NCBI GenBank assembly: GCA_964503595.1
Contig: CAZDAM010000002.1
Span: forward strand, 1 to 64,000
DNA: 64,000 bases
Origin: CAZDAM01 sp964503595
GTDB lineage: Bacteria; Muiribacteriota; UBA6191
Direction of reading: 5' to 3'
Shown here: piece after piece, positions 28,299-36,342 of the stretch
How positions within the stretch are numbered: the stretch's first letter is position 1
How the letters are laid out: the number at the start of each line of letters is the position of its first letter
Position numbers and translations under genes: made by a program
The notes under the pieces: model-generated
What the model was told of the DNA's origin: nothing
What the model saw: the letters and a program-made list of their open reading frames with translations, nothing else
Database searches by the model: none

Positions 28299-29275
28299 AG
28301 TTCTTGCTCTGTCTTCTGCTGTCTTTGTCCTGGCTTCAGGCTGAAGTCTCTCCCTACCGGGATCCAAATTATCAGGCCTGGCTGGACTCCCATGACGGCA
28401 CAGAAAATCCCTTTCGCTACAACCTCGCTGCCTTTTCCGGCAATCGGGTTGAAAATCGCCAGAACCCACACACGCTGGCCTCACCTCACGAGCGACCCGT
28501 ACCTTCTTCCTTTGCCGGTAATTTCCGCCTTGAAATCGCCCCGGTGGATGTCAGAGGCCTGAATCAGCCTCTTCTCGTACCGGCGGCAGGCTCTTCTCGT
28601 GGATTTGAGCCCCGAGGGCAGGAGATCAAGATTTCCAAGCGCTTTTCCCGACCTGAAGATCGGCTGGATTTTCGTCTGGAAGCCACCATGATGAATGCCA
28701 GTGACAGCTTCAGCCTTCAGGGAGGAGCCACGATCCGGGATGGGAGGGTTCTTAACAACCCTCAGGGGAATCTTGACTTTGACCAACAGAATCTGCGCTT
28801 GGAATGGGCCTGGCACCCAACCGAAAACCTCCAGTCCCGCCTTGGCACCCTGGCTGGCTTCAGTTTAAGGCGGATGAATGCCGACAGCCATATCGCCGAT
28901 ACCCTGCAGTTCGCAGACTGGAAGCTCAGCCAGTGGGGAATCATTCCCTATGTCGGCCTGGAAGGAGAAACCCCTCTGTCCCGCTCGGTCCATCTGTATG
29001 GCCGGGCCCGCCTGGGCTACGCCTTCACCAAATCCGAAGTTCGCCGCGATACGGGTCAGGCACCGGCAACAACCCAGACCATCCGGCGCAAAAGGGATTT
29101 TATCGAATCCGATATCTCAGCCGGATTTGCCTGGTTCTGGGATCGAACCCATCGCCTCAGTGCAGGCTGGCAGTACAGCCACGCTGACTTTCCCAACCTT
29201 GACGGCCCTACCGGAATTCCTCTCGAAGAACTCTCCTGGTCAGGCCCTCAGATAAGGCTCGACTTCCTGTTTTAG
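28295..29275 (+). CDS. Predicted outer-membrane beta-barrel (326 aa)
   Basis: Signal peptide (MKFLLCLLLSLSWLQA), then an N-terminal linker and alternating strands such as LRLEWAWHPTENLQSRLGTLAGFSLR, HLYGRARLGYAFTKSEV and HRLSAGWQYSHADF (given here in part), ending IRLDFLF with the terminal Phe typical of barrels. Last gene of the run fliS-acetyltransferase-ligase-TPR. Could export or anchor a glycan, by position only. Confidence 0.65.
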   Translation: MKFLLCLLLSLSWLQAEVSPYRDPNYQAWLDSHDGTENPFRYNLAAFSGNRVENRQNPHTLASPHERPVPSSFAGNFRLEIAPVDVRGLNQPLLVPAAGSSRGFEPRGQEIKISKRFSRPEDRLDFRLEATMMNASDSFSLQGGATIRDGRVLNNPQGNLDFDQQNLRLEWAWHPTENLQSRLGTLAGFSLRRMNADSHIADTLQFADWKLSQWGIIPYVGLEGETPLSRSVHLYGRARLGYAFTKSEVRRDTGQAPATTQTIRRKRDFIESDISAGFAWFWDRTHRLSAGWQYSHADFPNLDGPTGIPLEELSWSGPQIRLDFLF

Positions 29276-29309
29276 GCTCTGTCATCAAGTGTGCTAAAAT
29301 CCGCGCCGC

Positions 29310-30626
29310 ATGAATCGCATGATTGACAATCGCAAGCACAAAGCCCGGGCTATTCTGGTTGGAGTTCTTTTGAAAGACGACTCCATGGGCGAGCTGCAAA
29401 AAGATCTGGAAGAGCTGAGGAGGCTTCTGGACACCCTTGGTGTAGAAGCTCACGCCACCATGATTCAAAGCCGCGAGACTATTGATTCGCGCACGTTCAT
29501 CGGCTCCGGCAAGGTCGAGGAAATTAGAAATCGCCTGGGTCCGGAAGAGATCAGCGTAGTTGTCTTTGATGATGAACTTTCCCCTTCCCAGATGCGAAGC
29601 CTGGAACAGGATCTGAAGATTGAGGTTCTGGATCGCACCGGTGTGATTCTGAGAATTTTCAGCCAGAATGCCCGTACCTATGAATCCAAGCTTCAGATTG
29701 AACTGGCCGGACTGGAGTATGCCCTTCCCCGCCTGAAGCGTCAGTGGACTCACCTTTCCCGTCAGAGGGGGGGACGAGGATTTTTATCCGGAGAGGGAGA
29801 AACCCAGCTTGAAGCGGACCGCCGGGCAATTCGTACCAGTATCCAGCAGACCAAGGCCAAACTGGAAAAGATTCAGTCACAGAGGGATTCCCAGAAAAAG
29901 AACCGCCGTCACTTTTTCAAGGTTGCCATTGCCGGTTACACCAACTCCGGGAAATCAACCCTGCTCAATGCCCTCACCCAATCCGAGGTTCTGGTGGAGG
30001 ACAAGCTTTTTGCCACGCTGGATCCATCAACCAGAATCATCAAACCAGATGAAAAACCGGCTATTCTGTTCTCTGATACAGTGGGCTTTATCAAGAAACT
30101 GCCCCATGCCCTTGTGGCTTCCTTTCGCTCCACATTTGAGGAAATCCGCGATGCCGATCTGATTCTTCATGTCGTGGACTGTTCCGATCCTGATTATACT
30201 CATAGAATCCATGATACCGTGAAGGTTCTGAAAGAACTGGATCTGGATTCCATTCCTCGCCTGATGGTCTTCAATAAAATCGATCGCATGAAGCGTCAGC
30301 CGATCAAGCTCAAGATGATCAAATCTGTACATTCCCAAGCTGCCTTTGTTTCTGCAATCAAAAGCGAAGGTCTGGAAGATCTGAAAAACAAGATCTACGC
30401 CAGCTTCAAGCGCCATATGCGGGAAATGCAGATTGAAGTCAGTTTTGGATGTGAGTCCATTCTGGAAAAAATCTATGAATGGGCCCGTGTCCTGCAAACC
30501 GAATACACCGAAGATTCCATTTCCATTCATTTCAGGGGAGCCCGCCGGGATCTTGAGCCGGTCCTCGATCAGCTCCGGCGGAATGGTTATCTTCTTACGG
30601 AAAAATCTTTGCAGGTAAGTTTATGA
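29310..30626 (+). CDS. hflX: GTPase HflX
   Basis: Ribosome-associated GTPase that splits stalled or heat-damaged ribosomes. N-terminal HflX domain (SRTFIGSGKVEEI, VVVFDDELSPSQMR, RTGVILRIF), glycine-rich RGGRGFLSGEGETQLE, then the G domain: G1 GYTNSGKST, G3 DTVGFI, G4 NKID. 438 aa, normal. A -10-like TAAAAT at 29295-29300 precedes it, -35 unclear. Overlaps the next small gene by 4 bases. Confidence 0.95.
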   Translation: MNRMIDNRKHKARAILVGVLLKDDSMGELQKDLEELRRLLDTLGVEAHATMIQSRETIDSRTFIGSGKVEEIRNRLGPEEISVVVFDDELSPSQMRSLEQDLKIEVLDRTGVILRIFSQNARTYESKLQIELAGLEYALPRLKRQWTHLSRQRGGRGFLSGEGETQLEADRRAIRTSIQQTKAKLEKIQSQRDSQKKNRRHFFKVAIAGYTNSGKSTLLNALTQSEVLVEDKLFATLDPSTRIIKPDEKPAILFSDTVGFIKKLPHALVASFRSTFEEIRDADLILHVVDCSDPDYTHRIHDTVKVLKELDLDSIPRLMVFNKIDRMKRQPIKLKMIKSVHSQAAFVSAIKSEGLEDLKNKIYASFKRHMREMQIEVSFGCESILEKIYEWARVLQTEYTEDSISIHFRGARRDLEPVLDQLRRNGYLLTEKSLQVSL

Positions 30627-30868
30627 GTCTTCTGGAAAAAATAATTGCGTTCTTCGCACAGACCCTGTTGACCCTGGCTCTGGCTGCGGCTGTGGCCCAT
30701 CGACTCGGCTATGATGTCATCAGCCTGGGACAAGGCAAAGTCGTCCTGAGACAGGAGCCCGAAAAAGAAATTCAGGATGATGGCAAAACCCCCATCCCGA
30801 TTCAGGAAAACCCGCTTCAGGTTCCAACAAGCGCCGAGTCTTCCACCAGCACTTCAGCTTCAACATAA
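30623..30868 (+). CDS. Small single-helix membrane protein (81 aa)
   Basis: One predicted transmembrane helix (about residues 8-27) followed by a hydrophilic tail rich in Pro, Glu, Ser and Thr. Starts inside the hflX stop (ATGA). Its last 52 bases overlap the 3' end of the zinc-ribbon gene on the other strand, which makes the Ser/Thr tail suspect as a coding constraint. No family recognised. Confidence 0.5.
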   Translation: MSLLEKIIAFFAQTLLTLALAAAVAHRLGYDVISLGQGKVVLRQEPEKEIQDDGKTPIPIQENPLQVPTSAESSTSTSAST

Positions 30869-31035
30869 TGGGCCAAAGTATTTCCGCAGCTCAGGCAGGA
30901 ACGATATTCAACCCGGATCCAGGAATCATCCTCAAGTTCCTGAAAACCCAAGAAAGAAGTACCTTTCAGGAAAGCTTCCCGGCTCAGAAATTTAAGCTCA
31001 CAACACCGACAGGTTTTATATCCTTTTGAATGCAT
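30817..31035 (-). CDS. Small zinc-ribbon protein (72 aa)
   Basis: Contains CRCC (residues 9-12) and CLSCG (48-51 region), the four-Cys pattern of a zinc ribbon, with an aromatic-rich beta segment between (FLGFQELEDDSWIRVEYRS). Transcribed with the PduT/PduS-like genes just upstream on the same strand (100-base gap), so it may belong to that unit. Convergent and overlapping with the small membrane gene. Third small zinc ribbon in this window. Confidence 0.6.
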   Translation of the reverse strand: MHSKGYKTCRCCELKFLSREAFLKGTSFLGFQELEDDSWIRVEYRSCLSCGNTLAHYVEAEVLVEDSALVGT

Positions 31036-31134
31036 TCTGGATGCATCGGCATCTGGAACACAACAGATGAGACACTGCAGTTTTTTACGAAAGCTCTATC
31101 ACAAAAGGTAGACAGAGCCCACCAGAAAAGTGAC

Positions 31135-31695
31135 TTAAATGTATTCCTGAAACAGTTCCGGCCTGGGGCTTGCAATCACTGTTCGGGCAACAACCATACC
31201 ACGCTCACTGGCAGCTTCACAGGCAACATCGATCGAAGCCTTCACACTGGACAGATCGCCGGTAATCAGGAGAAAGCCCTTGCCGCCGACAGCCATGGCC
31301 AGGTGAACCCGAAAAACCTGCCCATCCGAAGTTTTGGCTGCAGCATCCGCCGCTTCCACAATGGATGCCACGGAAAAGGTCTCGAGAATTCCCAAGGCCC
31401 CGACCTGTTCCGGTTCGAGATGAATCGAGCCTCCAATGGCACGGAATACATCCGGATGAAGATTGGGAATAATGAGCTCTTCAATCAGAACCCCCCGAGC
31501 TGCTGCTGCTCCGGCCTGAACCGCAGCCTCAACTTCTGAGACCTGTCCTCCAACCACTACCATATATTTCCCCGAACAGATGGAACGGGCCACCATCAGT
31601 TCAACATCGGCCGCCTTGAGCATGGAGTCCTGAGCAGCGTAGCCAATCGCAATGGATGAGAGTTCGATCATTCCAATGGCATCATGATTCTTCAT
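31135..31695 (-). CDS. pduT: Tandem BMC-domain shell protein, PduT-like
   Basis: 186 aa with two bacterial microcompartment domains: residues 4-90 (AIGMIELSSIAIGYAAQDSM, KYMVVVGGQVSEVEAAV) and 95-180 (ALGILETFSVASIVEAADAA, GKGFLLITGDLSSVKASI). Such BMC-T proteins trimerise into pseudohexamers. Cys40 in ARSICSGK aligns with the Cys38 that holds a [4Fe-4S] cluster in the pore of Citrobacter PduT. The ATG directly follows the stop of the PduS-like gene. Predicted to pass electrons across a microcompartment shell; no enzyme core or hexameric shell genes are in the window. Symbol by similarity. Confidence 0.85.
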   Translation of the reverse strand: MKNHDAIGMIELSSIAIGYAAQDSMLKAADVELMVARSICSGKYMVVVGGQVSEVEAAVQAGAAAARGVLIEELIIPNLHPDVFRAIGGSIHLEPEQVGALGILETFSVASIVEAADAAAKTSDGQVFRVHLAMAVGGKGFLLITGDLSSVKASIDVACEAASERGMVVARTVIASPRPELFQEYI

Positions 31696-32997
31696 CTAGC
31701 GTTCCTCAACGATTACGGCATCCCCCACCGAAGTTACCACACCGGAAATGGATGCATGGATCCAGGCACCCAGCCCTTCAGGGCGACCAATCGGATCCCC
31801 GGCCTCAACCTTCTGCCCCACCTTGACCAAAGCCACTGCCGGAGCTCCGACATGCTGGTTCAAAGGAATTGTCACGAGTTCTCCTCCGACAATCCCGGCT
31901 TTCAGGGGTGCTTCATTTCTGTACTGATCAATATTGAGTTTTTTCATCAGCTTGGGGATCGGAGCCTTTCGAAAAGGTGCCATCGGGTGAGCTTTCACAC
32001 TGCCTGGCTCAAATTTCATGCGCTCGGCCTTATCTTTGACCTGCATCATACGCTTGAAGTTCGTAGAAATATTCTTGGGATCCAGATCTTCCGGACAGGC
32101 ATAGAAACTGCACAGATTGCACTCGCAGCAGAACTCCGCCCCCTTGACCAGATCCAGAGGCGTCGTCCAAAACCCCATGCTGCGCATGTTTTTATGTGGC
32201 TCAATCGGATGACCCAGCAGATAACGGGGGCAGAGCTCAGTGCAGAAATTGCACTGATCGCAACTGGCCTTGGCTATTTTATCGTACTCCTTGCGGGGCC
32301 TGACATGCCGGCGAATCAGATCGTGATTGCGGGGAAAGACCAGAATCCCTCCCATGGTTTTGGTCACCGGGGTCTCGAAATTCTCCGAGACGCTTCCCAT
32401 CATGACTCCGCCCAGCAACAGAACCGGGTCCTCACAGGTAACCCCACCAGCAGCATCGATACACTCCCTCACAGTTGCTCCGACCTTGACTTCCAGAGAA
32501 CAGGGCTCAACAACAGCTCCACCCACCGACAGCCAGGACGTGATCACGGGACGGGAACGGGCTACATTCAGAAGAGTTTCCACATTGGTAACTATACAAC
32601 CAACAGAAAGCGGAATATTCCCGGGAGCTACGGTCCGGCCCGTGGCTTCCCAAACCAGAACCAGCTCATCCCCTGCCGGATAGTAATTCCCCATTTTCAG
32701 AAATTCCATACCCTCCAGAAGATGAGGTTCAAGGGCTTCAAACACAGATTTGTATTTGGCCTTGATCCCAAAGATTCCCCGCGTGGCCCCACTCAGATCC
32801 ATGATCTGCCTCAAAGCCTGGATCACCTCTTTGGGGTAAGCCTTGAGAATTTCCTTGTCCTTATGCAGAAGTGGCTCACACTCGGCGGCATTGACAATTA
32901 CGGTATCGGCCTTGGCGTTGTATTTGACATGGGCCGGAAACCCGGCACCGCCGGCACCGACAACACCCCAGTTTTCAATATTTTTCACAAGCGACAT
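31696..32997 (-). CDS. pduS: PduS/RnfC-like iron-sulfur flavoprotein
   Basis: 433 aa. N-terminal NADH/FMN-binding RnfC-like domain (GVVGAGGAGFPAHVKY, VIVNAAECEPLL), SLBB-like segment, then two four-Cys clusters for [4Fe-4S], CDQCNFCTELCP near 245-256 and CCECNLCSFYACP near 290-302, and a C-terminal barrel-sandwich domain (AGIVGGELVTIPLNQHVGAPA). This is the layout of PduS, the cobalamin reductase of propanediol microcompartments, and of related RnfC-like proteins. Paired with the PduT-like gene, as in pdu operons. Electron donor probably NADH; acceptor unknown here. Confidence 0.88.
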   Translation of the reverse strand: MSLVKNIENWGVVGAGGAGFPAHVKYNAKADTVIVNAAECEPLLHKDKEILKAYPKEVIQALRQIMDLSGATRGIFGIKAKYKSVFEALEPHLLEGMEFLKMGNYYPAGDELVLVWEATGRTVAPGNIPLSVGCIVTNVETLLNVARSRPVITSWLSVGGAVVEPCSLEVKVGATVRECIDAAGGVTCEDPVLLLGGVMMGSVSENFETPVTKTMGGILVFPRNHDLIRRHVRPRKEYDKIAKASCDQCNFCTELCPRYLLGHPIEPHKNMRSMGFWTTPLDLVKGAEFCCECNLCSFYACPEDLDPKNISTNFKRMMQVKDKAERMKFEPGSVKAHPMAPFRKAPIPKLMKKLNIDQYRNEAPLKAGIVGGELVTIPLNQHVGAPAVALVKVGQKVEAGDPIGRPEGLGAWIHASISGVVTSVGDAVIVEER

Positions 32998-33028
32998 GCA
33001 AGCATTCTGACCCAGAGAGCCGGCAAAA

Positions 33029-33730
33029 TCAACGCAGGAAGAAAAGGATCCTGCGTTCGATCGAAGAATCTCCCAGCCTCAAAGTGCTGGTTTCTTCGTA
33101 AAATTTCCTCAGACCGGCAATCTGAGCTTTGCGGGAAGCCTCCAGAAGCTCCTCATCACTCATTCCCGGTCCTTTGGTCAGGACAATACCCTTTGAAACA
33201 GTAGGAGCCAGAATTCCCACCAGTTCGCCAGCCTGGGCTACAGCCCTGGCAACACTGACGTCTACCCTGCCATAGGCACGGGCAAACTTCTGGGCATCCC
33301 TGGTTTTCCAGTTGGCATGAAAAGCCCGTCCGCGAACAGAAAGCTCCTGCATCACCCGATTGACAAAATCAACCTTCTTATTGCGGGCATCCACCCCAAA
33401 AAGCTTCAGTTCAGGATATCCAAGAGCAATCGGAATTCCCGGAAAACCGCCGCCACAGCCAAAATCAAGCATACTGGAAATTTTTCTTGGGCCGAAATAC
33501 GCACGCATCACCCGAAAAATCAGCCAGGAATCCATATAGTGTTTCAGCACCGCATCCTCTAAAGAAATAATCCGAGTCAGGTTGTGGCGGGTGTTCTCAT
33601 CTACCAGAAGGGCGTGAAATTTCTGCCAGAGGGGCAGGATCCGAGCCGATGGATCGCCGCCTTCCTCAAGCCATTCTCCTGCCTGGGACCAGATCTTTGT
33701 ACTCTCGCATGGGTTGCCAGTTTCATTCAT
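33029..33730 (-). CDS. rsmG: 16S rRNA m7G527 methyltransferase RsmG
   Basis: Methylates G527 of 16S rRNA using S-adenosylmethionine. The SAM-binding motif MLDFGCGGGFPGIPIAL is diagnostic, followed by LFGVDARNKKVDFVN and the VDVSVARAVA motif IV region. 233 aa, normal. It lies 31 bases upstream of the PduS-like gene on the same strand, an unusual neighbour; rsmG is more often with parAB or mnmG. Confidence 0.94.
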   Translation of the reverse strand: MNETGNPCESTKIWSQAGEWLEEGGDPSARILPLWQKFHALLVDENTRHNLTRIISLEDAVLKHYMDSWLIFRVMRAYFGPRKISSMLDFGCGGGFPGIPIALGYPELKLFGVDARNKKVDFVNRVMQELSVRGRAFHANWKTRDAQKFARAYGRVDVSVARAVAQAGELVGILAPTVSKGIVLTKGPGMSDEELLEASRKAQIAGLRKFYEETSTLRLGDSSIERRILFFLR

Positions 33731-33784
33731 GGACTGTCACAATGGTAAGTAGTCGCAATTCCTGCAAGTTTCCCGGAGGTTATC

Positions 33785-34105
33785 ATGGCCTTTTACAATG
33801 ACGGACAGCTAGGCAACTGGGTTGCATATCTGCACGCTGACGGAAGTCTGGCCGTCTGTGTTCAGCTTCACCAGAATGGCCAGGAACATCGCCAGGGACG
33901 TGTCTCCACCCGCGGTTTTACCTCTCCTGAAGAAGCCTACATATACCTGAACCGCGATTTGAACATGAGTGCGGAAAAGATCCGGTTTTATGTTGCCAGT
34001 CCCGAGCAGTTCTACCTGACAGCCTGTCTGGCCGGACCTCATCTTCCTCTGCATCCCCATCAGATCTTGAGAGGACTAAGCCCAATCAGCTTCGTTCCTT
34101 TCTGA
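33785..34105 (+). CDS. Unknown 106-aa protein
   Basis: CGGAGG lies 7 bases before ATG 33785. The sequence is soluble with a beta-rich N-terminus (NWVAYLHADGSLAVCVQL) and a helical segment (FTSPEEAYIYLNRDLNMSAEKI). No signal peptide. Its last codons form the left arm of a perfect 17-bp hairpin. No family recognised. Confidence 0.65.
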   Translation: MAFYNDGQLGNWVAYLHADGSLAVCVQLHQNGQEHRQGRVSTRGFTSPEEAYIYLNRDLNMSAEKIRFYVASPEQFYLTACLAGPHLPLHPHQILRGLSPISFVPF

Positions 34106-34118
34106 TTGGGCTTAGTCC
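34073..34118. other. Perfect 17-bp hairpin spanning the end of the 106-aa gene
   Basis: Left arm 34073-34089 and right arm 34102-34118 are exact reverse complements, loop of 12. The stop codon is in the right arm. It begins 8 bases downstream of tRNA-Gly on the minus strand. No T tract follows on either strand, so it is not a standard intrinsic terminator, but it may end or protect both converging transcripts. Confidence 0.75.
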
Positions 34119-34125
34119 AGATGAG

Positions 34126-34196
34126 AGCGGGTGAACAGAATCGAACTGTCGTAGCCAGCTTGGAAGGCTGGTGCTTTACCACTAAGCTACACCCGC
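34126..34196 (-). tRNA. tRNA-Gly (anticodon TCC)
   Basis: Seven-bp acceptor stem GCGGGTG/CACCCGC, D arm GCTTAGTGGTAAAGC, anticodon stem-loop CCAGC-CTTCCAA-GCTGG and T loop TTCGATT are all present. 71 nt, CCA not encoded. Second tRNA of a two-gene transcript. Confidence 0.96.
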
Positions 34197-34211
34197 AGTC
34201 TGCCCTATGAA

Positions 34212-34286
34212 TCGGACATGCAGGATTCGAACCTGCGACCCCCTGTTCCCAAAACAGGTACGCTAGCCAGGCTGCGCTAATGTCCG
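34212..34286 (-). tRNA. tRNA-Pro (anticodon TGG)
   Basis: Acceptor stem CGGACAT/ATGTCCG, anticodon stem-loop CTGT-TTTGGGA-ACAG, T arm GCAGG-TTCGAAT-CCTGC. CCA not encoded. Fifteen bases upstream of tRNA-Gly, same strand. Confidence 0.96.
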
Positions 34287-34305
34287 ATGTCTTAGGACAG
34301 CCGCA

Positions 34306-34334
34306 GTTATATCATGAGCAGGATCAACGGTCAA
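34306..34334 (-). promoter_or_regulatory. Promoter for the tRNA-Pro/tRNA-Gly transcript
   Basis: On the minus strand, TTGACC (34334-34329) and TATAAC (34311-34306) with a 17-base spacer, about 20 bases before tRNA-Pro. A near-consensus sigma-70 promoter. Confidence 0.75.
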
Positions 34335-34342
34335 GAAAGTTT

Positions 34343-35095
34343 TTACATCCCATAGGTCAGTCTCTGAATCAGAAACGACGGAACACCACGGGAACGGAAA
34401 AGGTTCTGAGTCGCTGCGATATCGTAAGCCACCCTTAGAAACATAAGTTCTCCGCTTCTGGTATCAAACAGAATGCAGGCAGCCCTGGGGTCTCCATCTC
34501 TTGGCTGGCCACAGGAACCTGCATTGGCAATCCAGGTTTCCTTTGTGTGAGACTTGAGAGTCACGGACTGGGGCTGCTGCATATGTTCACGCTCGCCACC
34601 TGCAGAAGCGTGCTGAAGCATGGGCCGGTGAGTATGCCCGTAAAGACAGAGGACGGTCTGACCCTCATGAGAAGCTGGGTGAGAAAAGTGCAGATCCTGA
34701 GAATAATAGCACCATCCATGCGGATCACTTGGATGGGCATGGGTCAGGGCGATCAGAAAACCATCCCGGGACAGGTTCATTTCCATGGGGAGAGAATGAA
34801 GCCAGTCAAGAGCTTCAGGAGACATTTCCTGACGGGCCTTCTGAAGTGTGCCGGCCACTTCCGGATGATAGCCCACCGGGCTCATCCGCCCGGCAACGAC
34901 AGCATCATGATTCCCCAGAAGGGTGCCGTCACAATACTCCCGCACCAGTTCAAGACAGCCCTGAGCTTCACTGCCATAGCCGACAATATCCCCCAGACAC
35001 CAGATGGATTCTGCGCTCAGGCTTTTCAGGGTCCTGATACACTCGGTCAATCCTGCCGGATTCCCGTGGCTGTCACTAACAAAACCAATACGCAT
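34343..35095 (-). CDS. Calcineurin-like metallophosphoesterase
   Basis: 250 aa with the family's metal-binding motifs in order: DSH (8-10), GDIVGYG, GNHDAV, THAHP and YGHTHRP. The class resembles YfcE/MJ0936-type phosphodiesterases and the diadenosine or phosphatase relatives found across bacteria. Cytoplasmic; substrate cannot be told from sequence. Single gene, divergent from the propeller lipoprotein. Confidence 0.9.
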   Translation of the reverse strand: MRIGFVSDSHGNPAGLTECIRTLKSLSAESIWCLGDIVGYGSEAQGCLELVREYCDGTLLGNHDAVVAGRMSPVGYHPEVAGTLQKARQEMSPEALDWLHSLPMEMNLSRDGFLIALTHAHPSDPHGWCYYSQDLHFSHPASHEGQTVLCLYGHTHRPMLQHASAGGEREHMQQPQSVTLKSHTKETWIANAGSCGQPRDGDPRAACILFDTRSGELMFLRVAYDIAATQNLFRSRGVPSFLIQRLTYGM

Positions 35096-35133
35096 AAAAC
35101 GAATGATTCTAGCATGAGGAAATCAAGTTGGCC

Positions 35134-35162
35134 TTGTATCCAAGTAAAAATAAGCCTAAAAT
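35134..35162 (+). promoter_or_regulatory. Candidate promoter for the propeller lipoprotein-fliW-csrA
   Basis: TTGTAT (35134-35139), 17-base spacer, TAAAAT (35157-35162). Transcription would start near 35169, just before GGGAGGGG at 35172-35179. Confidence 0.5.
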
Positions 35163-35187
35163 GAGCCCTTCGGGAGGGGAAACTGTC

Positions 35188-36327
35188 ATGAAAAGCTTCA
35201 CAGGAATGTGGAAAATACTAGTCATCGGGCTGGGCCTTTCTGTTCTTTCCGGCTGCCTTTCCAAAAACCCCGGGACTCCGTATTCCCAGAAGCCTCAGGC
35301 ATCCATTGAGGACCGCATCCTGACCAAGGAACTTTTCGACGGTGGTTTTGCCCGCAATGGCCTTCAGGCTGTTTTCCCGGTCCAGGACGAGCTCTGGGTC
35401 GCCACCAGCCACGGGCTTTACGTCTTCGGGCGCAAGGATCTGGAAGAAAGACGCAGCTACCTCAAGGATCAGAAAATCCTCGACATCGCCCGCAGTTCCA
35501 ACGGAACCATCTTTGTCGCTCTGGAAGGTCAGAGTATGATGGTCCTCCCTCCGGGTGAAACAATGTTCTATGCCGGTGGAACTCCCCCTGTCCGTCGTCT
35601 GGCAATCCAGGAAGGCTCCGATCAGATCTGGGGAGCCACCGCAAGCGGCCTGATCAGCTGGGAAAACGGCTCCACTTTCCGTACCCGCATTGACAGCCCT
35701 TCAGAATTTGCCTCCCAGGCCAATGATGTGACTTCACTTGCTTTTGACAGGTCAGGCAACCTCTGGATAGGAACCCAGTTCGGCATCTACCGCAAAAATG
35801 GCTCCAGCTTTTCCTTTTTCTACGGAAACTATCAGATCGTTCAGGGACTTTCCGTAGTCAACAAACGAGGAAATTCTCCGCTTGGCGGCAACTATATTTA
35901 CGATGTCGCCCTGAATCCAGCCGACAACGCCATGCTTTTTGCAACCAATGGAGGCTTAAGCGTACTCCGCGATCCCCAAAAGCCTGAGCAAGACTCAATG
36001 TGGCAGGTCTACACCGGAGATCACACCACAACCATCATGAATATGGGTAAACTCTCTGAGATGCCTGTCAAGGGAAACTCCGGTCTTCCCAGCAATTTTA
36101 TTCGCTCTGTCACCGCTTTTCAGGATTTTGTTTTTGCCGGTACTGACTCCGGCCTTGCCATTCTGAATCAGGGAAAATTCACGACCCTGACTCTGGACAA
36201 TGGCCTGGCTGGTGATACCATCATGAAACTGTTTCACGAATCCAGTATTGAAGAGGATCGAATTCTGGTGGCTACCAATGGTGGCCTGAGTATTCTGAAC
36301 TATCCCCGTAAGGCCCTGTCCCGGTAG
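35188..36327 (+). CDS. Lipoprotein with two-component-regulator-type beta-propeller repeats
   Basis: 379 aa. GGGAGGGG 8 bases upstream fixes ATG 35188. The lipobox LSGC puts the acylated Cys at residue 23. The mature part carries repeated propeller blades: LWVATSHGLYVF, LWIGTQFGIYRK, LFATNGGLSVLR, VFAGTDSGLAIL, ILVATNGGLSIL. These match the periplasmic reg_prop repeats of hybrid sensor kinases, but no kinase follows. Probably anchored to the outer or inner membrane as a binding protein. Sits directly upstream of fliW-csrA with a 15-base gap. Confidence 0.75.
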   Translation: MKSFTGMWKILVIGLGLSVLSGCLSKNPGTPYSQKPQASIEDRILTKELFDGGFARNGLQAVFPVQDELWVATSHGLYVFGRKDLEERRSYLKDQKILDIARSSNGTIFVALEGQSMMVLPPGETMFYAGGTPPVRRLAIQEGSDQIWGATASGLISWENGSTFRTRIDSPSEFASQANDVTSLAFDRSGNLWIGTQFGIYRKNGSSFSFFYGNYQIVQGLSVVNKRGNSPLGGNYIYDVALNPADNAMLFATNGGLSVLRDPQKPEQDSMWQVYTGDHTTTIMNMGKLSEMPVKGNSGLPSNFIRSVTAFQDFVFAGTDSGLAILNQGKFTTLTLDNGLAGDTIMKLFHESSIEEDRILVATNGGLSILNYPRKALSR

Positions 36328-36342
36328 AGGAGAATCGCCCCA

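Noticed and set aside
29272..29300. Promoter ahead of hflX
   Set aside because: TAAAAT is a fair -10 but no -35 is recognisable at a proper distance.
31684..33204. 506-codon plus-strand frame opposite the PduS-like gene and rsmG
   Set aside because: Antisense to two well-supported genes; composition is that of a mirrored frame.
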